From positions 62,001 through 126,000 of the forward strand of contig JAGHUV010000014.1 in the NCBI GenBank assembly GCA_018064665.1: 64,000 nucleotides of DNA. Direction: 5' to 3'. This document shows positions 8,381 through 17,518 of this stretch, in pieces. Every line of letters begins with the position of its first letter. Position 1 is the first letter of the stretch. Below the pieces are notes generated by a model. It did not search any database, had not been told where the DNA came from, and saw nothing but the letters and a program-made list of their open reading frames with translations. The stretch is from Candidatus Crickella caballi (GTDB lineage: Bacteria; Bacillota; Clostridia; Peptostreptococcales; Anaerovoracaceae). The translations under genes were made by a program, and so were the position numbers.

Positions 8381-10861
8381 ATGTCCAGAATTGACAGATA
8401 TAATAATAACGACAACAGGAAAGAGACTGGAGGAGGCAAGTCTTCCGTTAACGATTTTCTCAGACAGTTCGATGCTCAGGAAGAGACCGAGAGCCGCGCT
8501 GACAGCGACGCTTTCCTTGATGAGTTCATCAACAGGGATCCTGTGGATGATTTCTGGGGACAGGATGCCAAGCAGGGAAGAGAAAGCTACAGAGACAATA
8601 CTGCAGCTAAGAATACAGCAAAGAAGCCTTCAAGAGGAACTGACGAGAAGAAAGAATATAAGAAGCTGAGAAAGAAAGAAAAACGCAAGCACAGCGTATT
8701 CGGTGTTGTGCTGCGCGTTTTTCTTGTTTTATTCTTTATTGGAATATTTGCAGGTGGCGGCTATGCTGCTTACTGCATTGCGGGTGCACCGACGATCCAT
8801 CCGGACAAGATATATGACAACTTGGATATAAGTACCAACATCTATGACGATGAGGGAGAGCTTGTAGAGACAATCTACTATCTTGAGAACCGTAAGGTGA
8901 CCAGGTATGAGGAGATGCCGGAAAATCTTGTTAACGCATTTATTGCGATAGAGGATAAGACCTTCTGGACACATCACGGATTCAACTTCAAGAGACTTAT
9001 AGGAGCGATTCTTAAGTCCCTTGGCGGCGGTGGAATAAGCGGAACAAGTACAATAACTCAGCAGCTTGCCAGAAATGTATTCCTCTCAGAGATCAAGAGC
9101 GAGAGGTCCATAAAGCGTAAGATAATTGAGATGTATTACGCATATGAGATAGAACAGCAGCTCAGCAAAGAGGAGATCATTGAGGCATATCTCAATACTA
9201 TATACCTCGGATACGGATGCTATGGCGTAAACTCGGCAGCCAGAACCTATTTCTCTGCAAATGTCGAAGACCTGACACTAGAGCAGTGTGCGGCTCTTGC
9301 GGCTTTGCCGCAGGCACCGGATTCATATGCGCTAATCAAGTCTGAAGAGGGAGAGAAATGCACCAAGATCAAGAAGAAGGGCGTCTATGCCAACGACATT
9401 TCGGAGGACAGACGTAATCTGGTACTTTCTCTGATGAAGAATCAGGGCCTGGTTTCCGAAGATGATGCCCAAAATGCGAAAAAGCCTCTCAAGGATTTCA
9501 TCAAGCCTAACCTTAACAGTGGGGCGGCAGCTAAGTCGTATTTCAAGGACTACCTCATCCAGCAGGTAATTTCCGATCTTATGGATGAATACGGCAAGAC
9601 TGAAGAGGAAGCCCGCAATATGGTATATGCCAAGGGTCTTAAGATATATTCGACTATGGATACCAAGGCACAGAAGATAGTGGCCAAGGAATTCAAGGAC
9701 GAGAGCAACTTCCCTAAGGACGTGAAGGGCGATTATCCTGAAGCGGCGATGGCTATCGTAGAGGTCGGAACGGGCCAGGTCAAAGCTTTGGCAGGCGGAA
9801 GAGACCCTCAGGGTCAGATGCTGTTCAACAGAGCAGTTAATACGCGTCAGCCGGGTTCATCGATAAAGCCTCTGGCCGTATACGGAGCGGCACTTCAGAA
9901 GAGCTTTGAGTGTCAGGCTAAGGGCGATAAGTTCTCGTTCCAGAACAAGGGGAATGCGGAATCCTTTGGAGACTATATAACAACTTCGTCATCGGTACTT
10001 GATGCGCCTATCAAACTGAACGGCTCATCATGGCCGAGAAATGCAGATGGAGGTTATTCGGGAAGCAGTAAGACATTCAGAAGAGCTATTCAGCTTTCGC
10101 TCAACACCTGTGCAGTAAGAATTCTGCAGCAGGTAGGCGTTGATTATTCCAGAGAGCTTCTCAAGAGCTGGGGAATCACTACAATAGTTGATGATGCAAA
10201 CGCTTCCGTTAACGATAACAATCTTGCAGCGCTGGCTCTTGGAGCAATGTCAAATGGTGTAACTCCTCTTGAGATGGCATGTGCTTATGCTGCATTCCCG
10301 GGCGGTGGAGTTGTCAATACACCGATTTGCTATACGAGTGTTGAAGACTCGAACGGAAACGTCCTTCTTACAGGCAAGTCAGAGACCAGCCAGGTGCTCG
10401 ACCCGGGTGTTGCATGGATCATGACAGATGTACTTAAGTCCGTAGTAACCGACGGAATTGCAACATCAGCCAAAATCAGCGGCGTCAAGGTTGGTGGCAA
10501 GACAGGTACGACCAACGACAGATACGATATCTGGTTCGACGGCTTTACAGCTAATTATGCTGCGGCTCTGTGGATCGGTACAGATAAGAATGTAAGACTT
10601 ACAACTACATCAGGCGCAGCGGCCAAGCTCTGGAGCAAGATTATGGGTCAGATTCCTAAAGCCAAGGAAGGCGACTACAAGAAGAAACCGAGCAACGTAG
10701 TCAAGGTCGGTAATGAGTACTATACAAAGGGCACTGTACCGAGTGCAACCGATTCGAACGACCTGAATCCGGACGGTTCTGTTAAGGAACCTGAGAAGGA
10801 GGAAGCCGGAACCGGATATGATGAAGCCGAGGGCACCGAAGGAGTGCCTATGGAAGATTAA
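8381..10861 (+). CDS. Class A penicillin-binding protein (PBP1A type), bifunctional glycosyltransferase/transpeptidase
   Basis: An 826-residue peptidoglycan synthase. A long basic cytoplasmic tail (about 1-105) precedes one membrane helix (about 107-132). The GT51 domain shows EDKTFWTHHGFNFKRL near residue 190, TSTITQQLARN and EIEQQLSKEEIIEAYLNTIY. The transpeptidase domain has the serine motif PGSSIKP (near 492), SLN in QLSLNTC, and KTGTTND (near 707). The C-terminus is acidic and low in complexity. It polymerises lipid II and cross-links stem peptides on the outer face of the membrane. The start at 8381 has AAGGAG upstream. It is transcribed alone, between the metal operon and rimP. Confidence 0.95.
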   Translation: MSRIDRYNNNDNRKETGGGKSSVNDFLRQFDAQEETESRADSDAFLDEFINRDPVDDFWGQDAKQGRESYRDNTAAKNTAKKPSRGTDEKKEYKKLRKKEKRKHSVFGVVLRVFLVLFFIGIFAGGGYAAYCIAGAPTIHPDKIYDNLDISTNIYDDEGELVETIYYLENRKVTRYEEMPENLVNAFIAIEDKTFWTHHGFNFKRLIGAILKSLGGGGISGTSTITQQLARNVFLSEIKSERSIKRKIIEMYYAYEIEQQLSKEEIIEAYLNTIYLGYGCYGVNSAARTYFSANVEDLTLEQCAALAALPQAPDSYALIKSEEGEKCTKIKKKGVYANDISEDRRNLVLSLMKNQGLVSEDDAQNAKKPLKDFIKPNLNSGAAAKSYFKDYLIQQVISDLMDEYGKTEEEARNMVYAKGLKIYSTMDTKAQKIVAKEFKDESNFPKDVKGDYPEAAMAIVEVGTGQVKALAGGRDPQGQMLFNRAVNTRQPGSSIKPLAVYGAALQKSFECQAKGDKFSFQNKGNAESFGDYITTSSSVLDAPIKLNGSSWPRNADGGYSGSSKTFRRAIQLSLNTCAVRILQQVGVDYSRELLKSWGITTIVDDANASVNDNNLAALALGAMSNGVTPLEMACAYAAFPGGGVVNTPICYTSVEDSNGNVLLTGKSETSQVLDPGVAWIMTDVLKSVVTDGIATSAKISGVKVGGKTGTTNDRYDIWFDGFTANYAAALWIGTDKNVRLTTTSGAAAKLWSKIMGQIPKAKEGDYKKKPSNVVKVGNEYYTKGTVPSATDSNDLNPDGSVKEPEKEEAGTGYDEAEGTEGVPMED

Positions 10862-10919
10862 CACTTGCATTTTGAACGTTTTAGTGGTATAAGTATTAAA
10901 AATAAGTTATTACTTAAAG

Positions 10920-10950
10920 AAAGAGTGGGTCGTCCCACTCTTTCACTTAT
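10920..10950 (+). terminator. Hairpin between the PBP gene and rimP
   Basis: A perfect 10-bp stem (10920-10929 with 10934-10943) around a TCGT loop, followed by TTTCACTT. The T tract is short, so it may be a leaky terminator or a leader hairpin of the rimP-nusA operon, whose leader it occupies. Confidence 0.65.
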
Positions 10951-10962
10951 GTAGAGGAAAAA

Positions 10963-11475
10963 ATGGCTAAAGAAGATATTGCAGCTCGCGTTACTGAGCT
11001 GATCGGGGAATACCTCGCTTCCGAGAGTGCTGAAGTCAGTGAACTGGAGGTTTACAGAGTTCAGTACAGGAAGGAGGGCAAGGACTGGATACTGAGAGTT
11101 TTTCTCGATAAGACAGCAGAGGCGAGTGAAGAATATGTCAGCATTGATGAATGCGAGACAATAACAAGATACCTTAATGACAAGCTTGACGAACTGGATT
11201 TCATAGACAGAAGCTACAAGCTTGAGGTCTCAAGCCCGGGTCTTGACAGAGAGCTGATCAAGGACAGTGACTTTGAGAGATTCGCAGGAAGAATTGTTGA
11301 GGTCAAGACCTACGAAGCAATTCAGTTTGCGGGTAACAACAGTAAGAACTTTGAGGGAGTGCTTATCGGTAAGACAGCTGACGGCGTGGTAATTGCCGCA
11401 GATGAGAATGGCAAAGATGAGATTACAATTCCTCAGGAAAAGATTTCGAAGATCAACCTTGCGGTTATCTTCTAA
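10963..11475 (+). CDS. rimP: Ribosome maturation factor RimP
   Basis: A 170-residue protein needed for 30S subunit maturation. The family core is visible: VYRVQYRKEGKDWILRVFLD, then ISIDECETITRYL-like sequence (VSIDECETITRYLND), then YKLEVSSPGLDREL, which links the N-terminal alpha/beta and C-terminal SH3-like domains. The expected partner nusA follows 30 bases downstream, as in most bacteria. The start at 10963 is preceded by GAGGAAA. Length and order are normal for the family. Confidence 0.95.
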   Translation: MAKEDIAARVTELIGEYLASESAEVSELEVYRVQYRKEGKDWILRVFLDKTAEASEEYVSIDECETITRYLNDKLDELDFIDRSYKLEVSSPGLDRELIKDSDFERFAGRIVEVKTYEAIQFAGNNSKNFEGVLIGKTADGVVIAADENGKDEITIPQEKISKINLAVIF

Positions 11476-11505
11476 CAACGTGATTTAAGAAAGGAAAAAA
11501 TTACA

Positions 11506-12606
11506 ATGAGCAACGAATTTCTGGAAGCTTTTGCAGATCTTCAGAGAGAAAAGAATCTGTCACAGGAAGAAATCATCGGCGCTATCACAGCAGCAATGGA
11601 GAATGCATACAAGAAAGAGTTTGACAGGAACAATGTTCGTGTTGATATCGACATGGAGCAGGGTGCTGTTACAATGCTGACTCAGCTGACAGTAGTGGAA
11701 GATGTAGAAGATGACGTAACTCAGATTTCACTTGAGGATGCAAGAGACATCTACGAAGAGTACGAGGTAGGCGATATCATCGAGTTTGAGATTGACCCTA
11801 AGGAATTTGACAGAATTGCAGCTCAGGGCGCTAAGCAGGTTTTCACACAGAGAAACCGCGAAGCTGAGCGTACAAATTCATTCAATGAGTATGCAAGCAA
11901 GAAGGATCAGGTTATTTCCGGCAAAATTGAGAGAGTGGGAAACAATGCTATACAGGTTTCCCTCGGCAATACAGACGGAATTATTCCAACCAAGGAGCAG
12001 GTGCCTACAGAGAACTTCAGAGCAGGACAGCACGTTAAGGTGCTGGTTAAGGAAGTAAGACAGGACTCAAGAGGTGCACATGTTATACTTTCAAGAACAA
12101 GCCCGGGACTTGTTAAGGGACTGTTTGAGCTTGAGATTCCTGAAATCGCTGATGGAACAGTTGAGATTAAGGGAATTGCAAGAGAAGCCGGCTCAAGAAC
12201 CAAGATTGCAGTATATTCTCACGATGAGAATGTTGACCCTGTCGGAGCATGCGTAGGAAACAGAGGCGGAAGAGTACAGAATATCGCGGATGAGCTTAAT
12301 GGTGAGAAAATCGATATCATCGTATGGGATGAGGATCCGGCAGTTCTTATCAGCAATGTACTTAAGCCTGCAATCGTAGAAGGCGTATATCTGAACGAAG
12401 AAGACAAATCCGCTACAGCAGTAGTACCGGAACAGCAGCTTTCACTGGCAATCGGCCGTGAAGGACAGAACGTTCGTCTTGCTGCCAAGGTAAGCGGATG
12501 GAAGATAGACATCAAGAGCAATGAACAGCTCAAGGAAATGGGATTTGCATTTGATGAGTATGAGGGAACAGATGAGGAGACATCAGTCGAAGAAGCCGAT
12601 GCGTAG
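11506..12606 (+). CDS. nusA: Transcription termination/antitermination protein NusA
   Basis: A 366-residue RNA polymerase-associated factor acting in pausing, termination and antitermination. Visible are the N-terminal polymerase-binding domain, an S1 domain (about 135-200, VISGKIERVGNNAIQVSLG), a first KH domain around GACVGNRGGRVQNI and a second around LAIGREGQNVRLAAK. It lacks the C-terminal acidic repeats of enterobacterial NusA, which is normal for Firmicutes. Its 3' end overlaps the next gene, ylxR, by about 35 bases in a different frame, implying translational coupling in the nusA-ylxR-infB operon. Confidence 0.96.
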   Translation: MSNEFLEAFADLQREKNLSQEEIIGAITAAMENAYKKEFDRNNVRVDIDMEQGAVTMLTQLTVVEDVEDDVTQISLEDARDIYEEYEVGDIIEFEIDPKEFDRIAAQGAKQVFTQRNREAERTNSFNEYASKKDQVISGKIERVGNNAIQVSLGNTDGIIPTKEQVPTENFRAGQHVKVLVKEVRQDSRGAHVILSRTSPGLVKGLFELEIPEIADGTVEIKGIAREAGSRTKIAVYSHDENVDPVGACVGNRGGRVQNIADELNGEKIDIIVWDEDPAVLISNVLKPAIVEGVYLNEEDKSATAVVPEQQLSLAIGREGQNVRLAAKVSGWKIDIKSNEQLKEMGFAFDEYEGTDEETSVEEADA

Positions 12607-12790
12607 ATGCGTCGGATGCCGTCAGTCATTCCCGCAGGACGAACTACTGAGATATGTACTCACAGACGGCATATTAAACAGAGACGATATAAACGGACGG
12701 GGTTACTACATATGCGACAACCCTAAGTGTCAGGAAGCGGCACTGAAAAGGAGGATAGCTAATGCCAAAAAATATAAGCGATCTTATTAA
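12572..12790 (+). CDS. ylxR: YlxR family RNA-binding protein (DUF448)
   Basis: A 72-residue basic protein found between nusA and infB in Firmicutes; family members bind nucleoid DNA or RNA and modulate RNase P. The signature is RRCVGCRQSF near the N-terminus, followed by GRGYYICDNPKC. I chose the ATG at 12572, which has AGGGAA just upstream; ATGs at 12521 and 12560 would overlap nusA further. It overlaps infB by 29 bases at its 3' end. The L7Ae-like ylxQ gene often found between ylxR and infB is absent. Confidence 0.88.
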   Translation: MRRHQSKKPMRRCVGCRQSFPQDELLRYVLTDGILNRDDINGRGYYICDNPKCQEAALKRRIANAKKYKRSY

Positions 12791-15485
12791 GGAGCTTGAC
12801 GTAGATTTTGAACAATTAAAGGCTTATGCAGACAAGATGGGTATTGAGATAGATTCCGCTAAGAGCAGCGTAGATGAGGTTTCGGCGGAGAGACTTGCCA
12901 AGACTGTTAATATGATGCTCGGAAGACCTGCAGCAGACGCTGCAAGCAACAGGCCTAAGAAGAAAGCAATACCGATCATCAACAAGGATGGTGTAAAGTC
13001 CAAGCCACCTATTGGTAAGCCTGTTGCGCCTAAGAAGGCTGAGGAAGAGGCAGAGCCAAAGGCAGAAAAGGCTGAAGAGGCTCCGGCTGCACCGGCAGAG
13101 AAGCCTGCAGTTGAGGAGAAGCCTGTTGCTGCAGAGCCTGAGAAGAAGGAAGCTCCTGAGGTTAAAGAAGAACCGGCAAAGGAAGCCAAGAAGGAACCTG
13201 AGAAGGCTAAAGAGCCTGTAAAGGAAGCTGAAGAGGAGTATGTAAATGCTCCTAATAAGCCTATGCGTTTCAAGAAAATCTCCGACGCAGCTACTGAAAA
13301 GAAGAAGGCTGAGGAAAGAAAGAAGCAGAATGCTGCAAGACTTGAACGCAAGGACGGCAACAAGGATAACAGAGACAATAAAGACAGAAATAACGACAAA
13401 GGCGACAGAAAAGGCGGCAAGTTCGACAAAGCACGCAGTGATAAGAATGACAATCGCAATCATACTCAGCGCCGCAACAATTCCGGACAGGGCAGCGGCG
13501 AGCCTGTAGCTGATGCCGGAAATGCAAACAAGTCCAAGGGCAAGAGCAAAAAGTTCTTTGACAATAAGGATCGTGACAAACAGTCAAGATTCGACAGACG
13601 CGAAGATGGCCCGGGCAACCGTCGTAACAACAACGTATACGATGAGGCTGCTTTGGAGAAGAAAGAGCGTCATAAGAAGAATTACAAGAAGAAGGTCGAA
13701 GAGGAAGCACCTTCAATCGAAGAGCTTCTTCCGGAGGGCACAATTGCAGTTACAGTTCCTATCACTGTAGCAGGACTTTCAGAACAGGCTGAAATCAGCG
13801 TAACCAAGATTATTATGTCAATGATGTCGATGGGCGTTATGGCTACCATCAACCAGACTCTTGACAAGGATGCAGTAGAAATGCTCGCTGAAGAACTCGG
13901 ACTTCAGGTTGTAGTTACTGAGGAAATCCCTGAGCTTGAAGAGCCGGGTATCGACAACCACGAGGACAGCGAGAGCGAACTCGAGCCACGTCCACCTATT
14001 ATCACTGTAATGGGTCACGTTGACCATGGTAAGACTTCACTGCTCGACGCTATTCGTAACACTAATGTAACAGCAGGCGAGTCCGGCGGAATTACACAGC
14101 ACATCGGTGCTTCAGAGGTTACCATTAACGATAAGAAAATCGTATTCCTCGATACTCCGGGACACGAAGCGTTCACAACAATGCGTGCAAGAGGTGCGCA
14201 GGTTACAGATATCGCAGTACTCGTAGTAGCTGCAGACGACGGTGTAATGCCTCAGACAGTAGAGTCAATCAGCCACGCCAAGGCTGCAGGCGTTCCAATC
14301 ACCGTTGCTATCAACGAGATGGATAAGCCGGGCGCAAATCCTGACAGAGTAAAGCAGGAACTTTCAGAGCACGGTATTTTCGTAGAAGACTGGGGCGGAG
14401 ATGTAATATCAGTTCCTGTATCTGCTAAGAAGGGTGAAGGAATCACAGACCTTCTCGAGATGATTCTTCTGCAGGCAGAGGTACTCGAGCTCAAGGCAAA
14501 TCCTGACAGACTTGCACTCGGAACAGTTATCGAGGCAAGACTTGACAAGGCAAAGGGCCCTGTTGCTACACTGCTCGTTTCCAACGGTACACTTAAGACC
14601 GGACAGAGCGTAGTTGCAGGAACAGCTGCCGGCAAGATCAGAGTAATGACAGACTTCAAGGGCAAGCCGATCAGAAAGGCAGGTCCTGCTACTGCAGTAG
14701 AGATCCTCGGACTTTCGGAAGTCCCTGCAGCAGGTGATGCATTCAATGCTGTAAGAGATGACAAGACTGCCAAGGAAATCGCTAACAACCGTAAAGAGAA
14801 GATGAGAGAAGAAGTACTTGCCAAGAATGCAAGCATGACTCTCGATAAGCTCTTCTCACAGATTCAGGAAGGCGAAGCCAAGGAACTCAACCTCATTGTT
14901 AAGGGAGACGTTCAGGGTTCGGTAGGCGCTATTATTTCATCACTCGAGAAGCTTGAGACACCTGAGGTCAAGATCAGAGTTATCCACTCCGGCGTAGGTA
15001 CAATCAACGAGTCCGACGTAATGCTTGCAGAAACATCCAACGCTATTATCATCGGATTCAACGTAAGACCTACTTCCGCAGTCGAGAAGCAGGCAGCAGA
15101 TGCTGATGTAGAGCTCAGGCTTTACAGAGTTATCTATGATATCATTGATGATATCCAGGATGCTATGAAGGGTATGCTTGATCCAGAATATAAGGAGCAG
15201 GTACTCGGTAAGGCAGTTGTACGTGATACATTCAAGGTTCCTAACATCGGAATCGTTGCAGGATGCTATGTAAACGAAGGTATCGTTAAGCGTAACGAGC
15301 GGATCAGACTTGTTCGTGACGGTATCGTAATCCACGAAGGCGTTATATCCTCACTCAAGAGATTTAAGGACGATGCCAAGGAAGTTGCTACCGGATACGA
15401 GTGCGGTCTCGGCATCGAGAAATATAATGACATCAAGCCTGATGACATCATCGAGTGCTTCACAATGGTTGAAATCGAGAGATAA
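12762..15485 (+). CDS. infB: Translation initiation factor IF-2
   Basis: A 907-residue GTPase that brings initiator tRNA to the 30S subunit. An N-terminal IF2N helix domain (about 1-50) is followed by a long Lys/Glu/Ala-rich and then Asn/Arg/Asp-rich linker (about 85-310). The G domain shows GHVDHGKTS (G1), a GGITQHIG switch region and DTPGHEAF (G3). The G4 motif reads N518-E-M-D521 rather than NKxD. Domains II, III and C2 follow to the end. It overlaps ylxR at its start, completing the rimP-nusA-ylxR-infB operon. The G4 change is discussed in the findings. Confidence 0.96.
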   Translation: MPKNISDLIKELDVDFEQLKAYADKMGIEIDSAKSSVDEVSAERLAKTVNMMLGRPAADAASNRPKKKAIPIINKDGVKSKPPIGKPVAPKKAEEEAEPKAEKAEEAPAAPAEKPAVEEKPVAAEPEKKEAPEVKEEPAKEAKKEPEKAKEPVKEAEEEYVNAPNKPMRFKKISDAATEKKKAEERKKQNAARLERKDGNKDNRDNKDRNNDKGDRKGGKFDKARSDKNDNRNHTQRRNNSGQGSGEPVADAGNANKSKGKSKKFFDNKDRDKQSRFDRREDGPGNRRNNNVYDEAALEKKERHKKNYKKKVEEEAPSIEELLPEGTIAVTVPITVAGLSEQAEISVTKIIMSMMSMGVMATINQTLDKDAVEMLAEELGLQVVVTEEIPELEEPGIDNHEDSESELEPRPPIITVMGHVDHGKTSLLDAIRNTNVTAGESGGITQHIGASEVTINDKKIVFLDTPGHEAFTTMRARGAQVTDIAVLVVAADDGVMPQTVESISHAKAAGVPITVAINEMDKPGANPDRVKQELSEHGIFVEDWGGDVISVPVSAKKGEGITDLLEMILLQAEVLELKANPDRLALGTVIEARLDKAKGPVATLLVSNGTLKTGQSVVAGTAAGKIRVMTDFKGKPIRKAGPATAVEILGLSEVPAAGDAFNAVRDDKTAKEIANNRKEKMREEVLAKNASMTLDKLFSQIQEGEAKELNLIVKGDVQGSVGAIISSLEKLETPEVKIRVIHSGVGTINESDVMLAETSNAIIIGFNVRPTSAVEKQAADADVELRLYRVIYDIIDDIQDAMKGMLDPEYKEQVLGKAVVRDTFKVPNIGIVAGCYVNEGIVKRNERIRLVRDGIVIHEGVISSLKRFKDDAKEVATGYECGLGIEKYNDIKPDDIIECFTMVEIER

Positions 15486-15497
15486 CGGAGGATTGTT

Positions 15498-16073
15498 ATG
15501 GCTGAGAAAATGACTCATGAGCAGGCAGATGCACTGCTTCGCAAATATGTTAAGGGTGAGAACTATATTACTCACAGTATGGCTGTAGAGGCTATCATGA
15601 AGGGGCTCGCTAAGAGACTTGCTCCGGATGATGTAGAGTATTGGGGCTGCTGCGGACTTCTGCACGATCTCGATGAGGAAACTTGCCCATGGAGAGATGA
15701 TATTTCAACACATGGTCCTACATCTGCTAAGATTCTTAAGGATGAAGGCTGGGATGATGAGGTAATGGCAAACGCCATTATGGCTCACAATCCTCTCTGC
15801 GGTAAGAATCCTGAGACTACTCTTGAGTACGCACTTATTGCAGCAGATCCTATGAGCGGATTTGTCAAAGCGGTTGCTCAGATTTATCCTGACAAGAAGC
15901 TTGCAAGTGTTAAGCACAAGTCGGTCAATAAGAGATTTAATGAAACAAGATTTGCAGCCGGCGCCAACAGACAGTATCTCATGGAAATTGAGAAAACAGG
16001 AATCAGCTGGGATGAGTTCATTGATATAGCTCTTGAATCAATGCTTGAAATCGCAGACGAAATCGGTCTTTAA
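15498..16073 (+). CDS. HD-domain (HDIG-type) hydrolase
   Basis: A 191-residue predicted metal-dependent phosphohydrolase. The HD signature is visible: a first His in ITHSMAVEAIM, the HD pair in GLLHDLDEE, a further His in MAHNPLCG, and a metal-site Asp in ALIAADPMSG. Short stand-alone proteins of this type often act on nucleotides or phosphorylated metabolites, but the substrate cannot be deduced here. It starts 12 bases after infB with a GGAGG site, so it is probably read through from the infB operon. The link to translation may be only positional. Confidence 0.85.
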   Translation: MAEKMTHEQADALLRKYVKGENYITHSMAVEAIMKGLAKRLAPDDVEYWGCCGLLHDLDEETCPWRDDISTHGPTSAKILKDEGWDDEVMANAIMAHNPLCGKNPETTLEYALIAADPMSGFVKAVAQIYPDKKLASVKHKSVNKRFNETRFAAGANRQYLMEIEKTGISWDEFIDIALESMLEIADEIGL

Positions 16074-16117
16074 TTAGTCTATAATATTTACAATATATTG
16101 AAAGGAGTTCAACACTC

Positions 16118-17347
16118 ATGAAAAACGTAAAATGTCTTAAATGCATCAAGTGCGGTAAGGAGTATGAGGCACTTCCTGACGCAACAACCTGCGAATGCGG
16201 TGGCATTCTCGATGTAGTCTATGATTATGACTATATCAAGGAGAACTACAGTCCTGAAAGCATTTCTGCAAGTGACAACAACACAATGTGGCGTTACCGT
16301 CCATTCCTCCCTGTAGAGGAAGACACACAGCAGCCACCTCTGAGAGTAGGCTGGTCACCGCTTTATGAAGAGCCACGCATGGCTGAGAAGCTCGGTATTG
16401 CTAAGTTCTGGCTTAAGGACGACGGTCTTAACCCTACAGGTTCCCTCAAGGACAGAGCAAGTTCAATGGGAGTAGCTAAGGCTATCGAGGCAGGCTATGA
16501 CACTATCGCATGCTCATCCACAGGTAATGCAGCAAGTTCACTGGCAGGTAATGCTGCTGCAGCAGGACTTAAGACTGTAATCTTCGTTCCTGAGAGAGCT
16601 CCTATCGGTAAGGTTGCACAGCTTCTGATCTTCGGAGCTAAGGTTATCTCAGTTAAGGGTAACTATGAGGAGACTTTCGAGCTTTCCAAGGACGCTATTG
16701 ATGAATACGGCTGGTACAACAGAAACGCTGCTATCAACTGCTACCTCATGGAAGGTAAGAAGACTGTTTCTCTCGAGATCGCTGAGCAGCTCGGATGGAA
16801 GGCTCCTGACTATGTTGCTCTGTCAACAGGTGACGGATGCACTATCGCAGGCGTATGGAAGGGCTTCAAGGACCTCTACAATGCCGGATTTATTGACAAA
16901 CTTCCTAAGCTGATTTCAGTTCAGTCTGTTAACACTTGCCCAATCAACATTGCTGCACGCACAGGCGAGCCATGGCAGCCAATGGAAGAGAACACTCTGG
17001 CTGATTCCATCTCAGTAGGCGTTCCACGTAATCCGGACAAAGCTATCAACGCTATCGTTGAATCCGGCGGAATTCCTGTTGAGGTTACAGACGATGAGAT
17101 TCTCGAGGCAATGAGAATGACCGGAAGAGAGTGCGGAGTATTCGGCGAGCCTGCAGGCGTTACCGGTATGGCAGGACTCTATAAGCTTTGCAAGGAAGGC
17201 AAGATTCCTGCTGACGCAACAGTTGTATCAATTATCTCCGGAAACGGACTTAAGGATACTGCTAACGGAATCAAGGCAGCAGGAGAGCCAATCAGACTTG
17301 AGCCTGATATGGATAAGCTGCGCAAGGTGCTCGAATCGGATAAGTAA
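16118..17347 (+). CDS. Threonine synthase-like PLP enzyme with N-terminal zinc-ribbon
   Basis: A 409-residue fold-type-II PLP enzyme. The N-terminus has two Cys pairs (KCIKCGKEY and TCECGG), typical of short threonine synthases. The PLP lysine lies in NPTGSLKDRASSMG, the phosphate-binding loop region in SSTGNAASSLAG, and a C-terminal glycine-rich stretch in SIISGNGLKDT. Threonine synthase makes threonine from O-phosphohomoserine. No hom or thrB is adjacent; the gene instead precedes another PLP enzyme and the purine transport genes. Relatives such as cysteate synthase or diaminopropionate lyases share the fold, so the substrate is uncertain. A strong terminator follows. Confidence 0.8.
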   Translation: MKNVKCLKCIKCGKEYEALPDATTCECGGILDVVYDYDYIKENYSPESISASDNNTMWRYRPFLPVEEDTQQPPLRVGWSPLYEEPRMAEKLGIAKFWLKDDGLNPTGSLKDRASSMGVAKAIEAGYDTIACSSTGNAASSLAGNAAAAGLKTVIFVPERAPIGKVAQLLIFGAKVISVKGNYEETFELSKDAIDEYGWYNRNAAINCYLMEGKKTVSLEIAEQLGWKAPDYVALSTGDGCTIAGVWKGFKDLYNAGFIDKLPKLISVQSVNTCPINIAARTGEPWQPMEENTLADSISVGVPRNPDKAINAIVESGGIPVEVTDDEILEAMRMTGRECGVFGEPAGVTGMAGLYKLCKEGKIPADATVVSIISGNGLKDTANGIKAAGEPIRLEPDMDKLRKVLESDK

Positions 17348-17367
17348 ACATAAGATAATATAAAGGG

Positions 17368-17408
17368 AAAGCTGTCCTGAATTTGTACAATTTAGGGCAG
17401 CTTTTTTT
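17368..17408 (+). terminator. Rho-independent terminator after the threonine synthase-like gene
   Basis: An 11-bp stem (17368-17378 with 17394-17404) around a 15-base loop, followed by a run of T. It makes the threonine synthase-like gene a separate unit from the next PLP enzyme. Confidence 0.9.
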
Positions 17409-17518
17409 GACATATTATTGACATATAAAAAATTTTTTGGCAATATAAAAATACACGAGATATTCATGTTATACACATGTATACATATGTCAAATTAAAG
17501 TATTTACGGAGGTATGAA

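Noticed and set aside
12816..13463. Two long, Leu/Ser- and Cys-rich minus-strand frames opposite infB, looking like membrane proteins
   Set aside because: They mirror the Lys/Glu/Ala-rich linker of IF-2; the hydrophobic look arises from reverse-complementing GAG, AAG and GCN codons.
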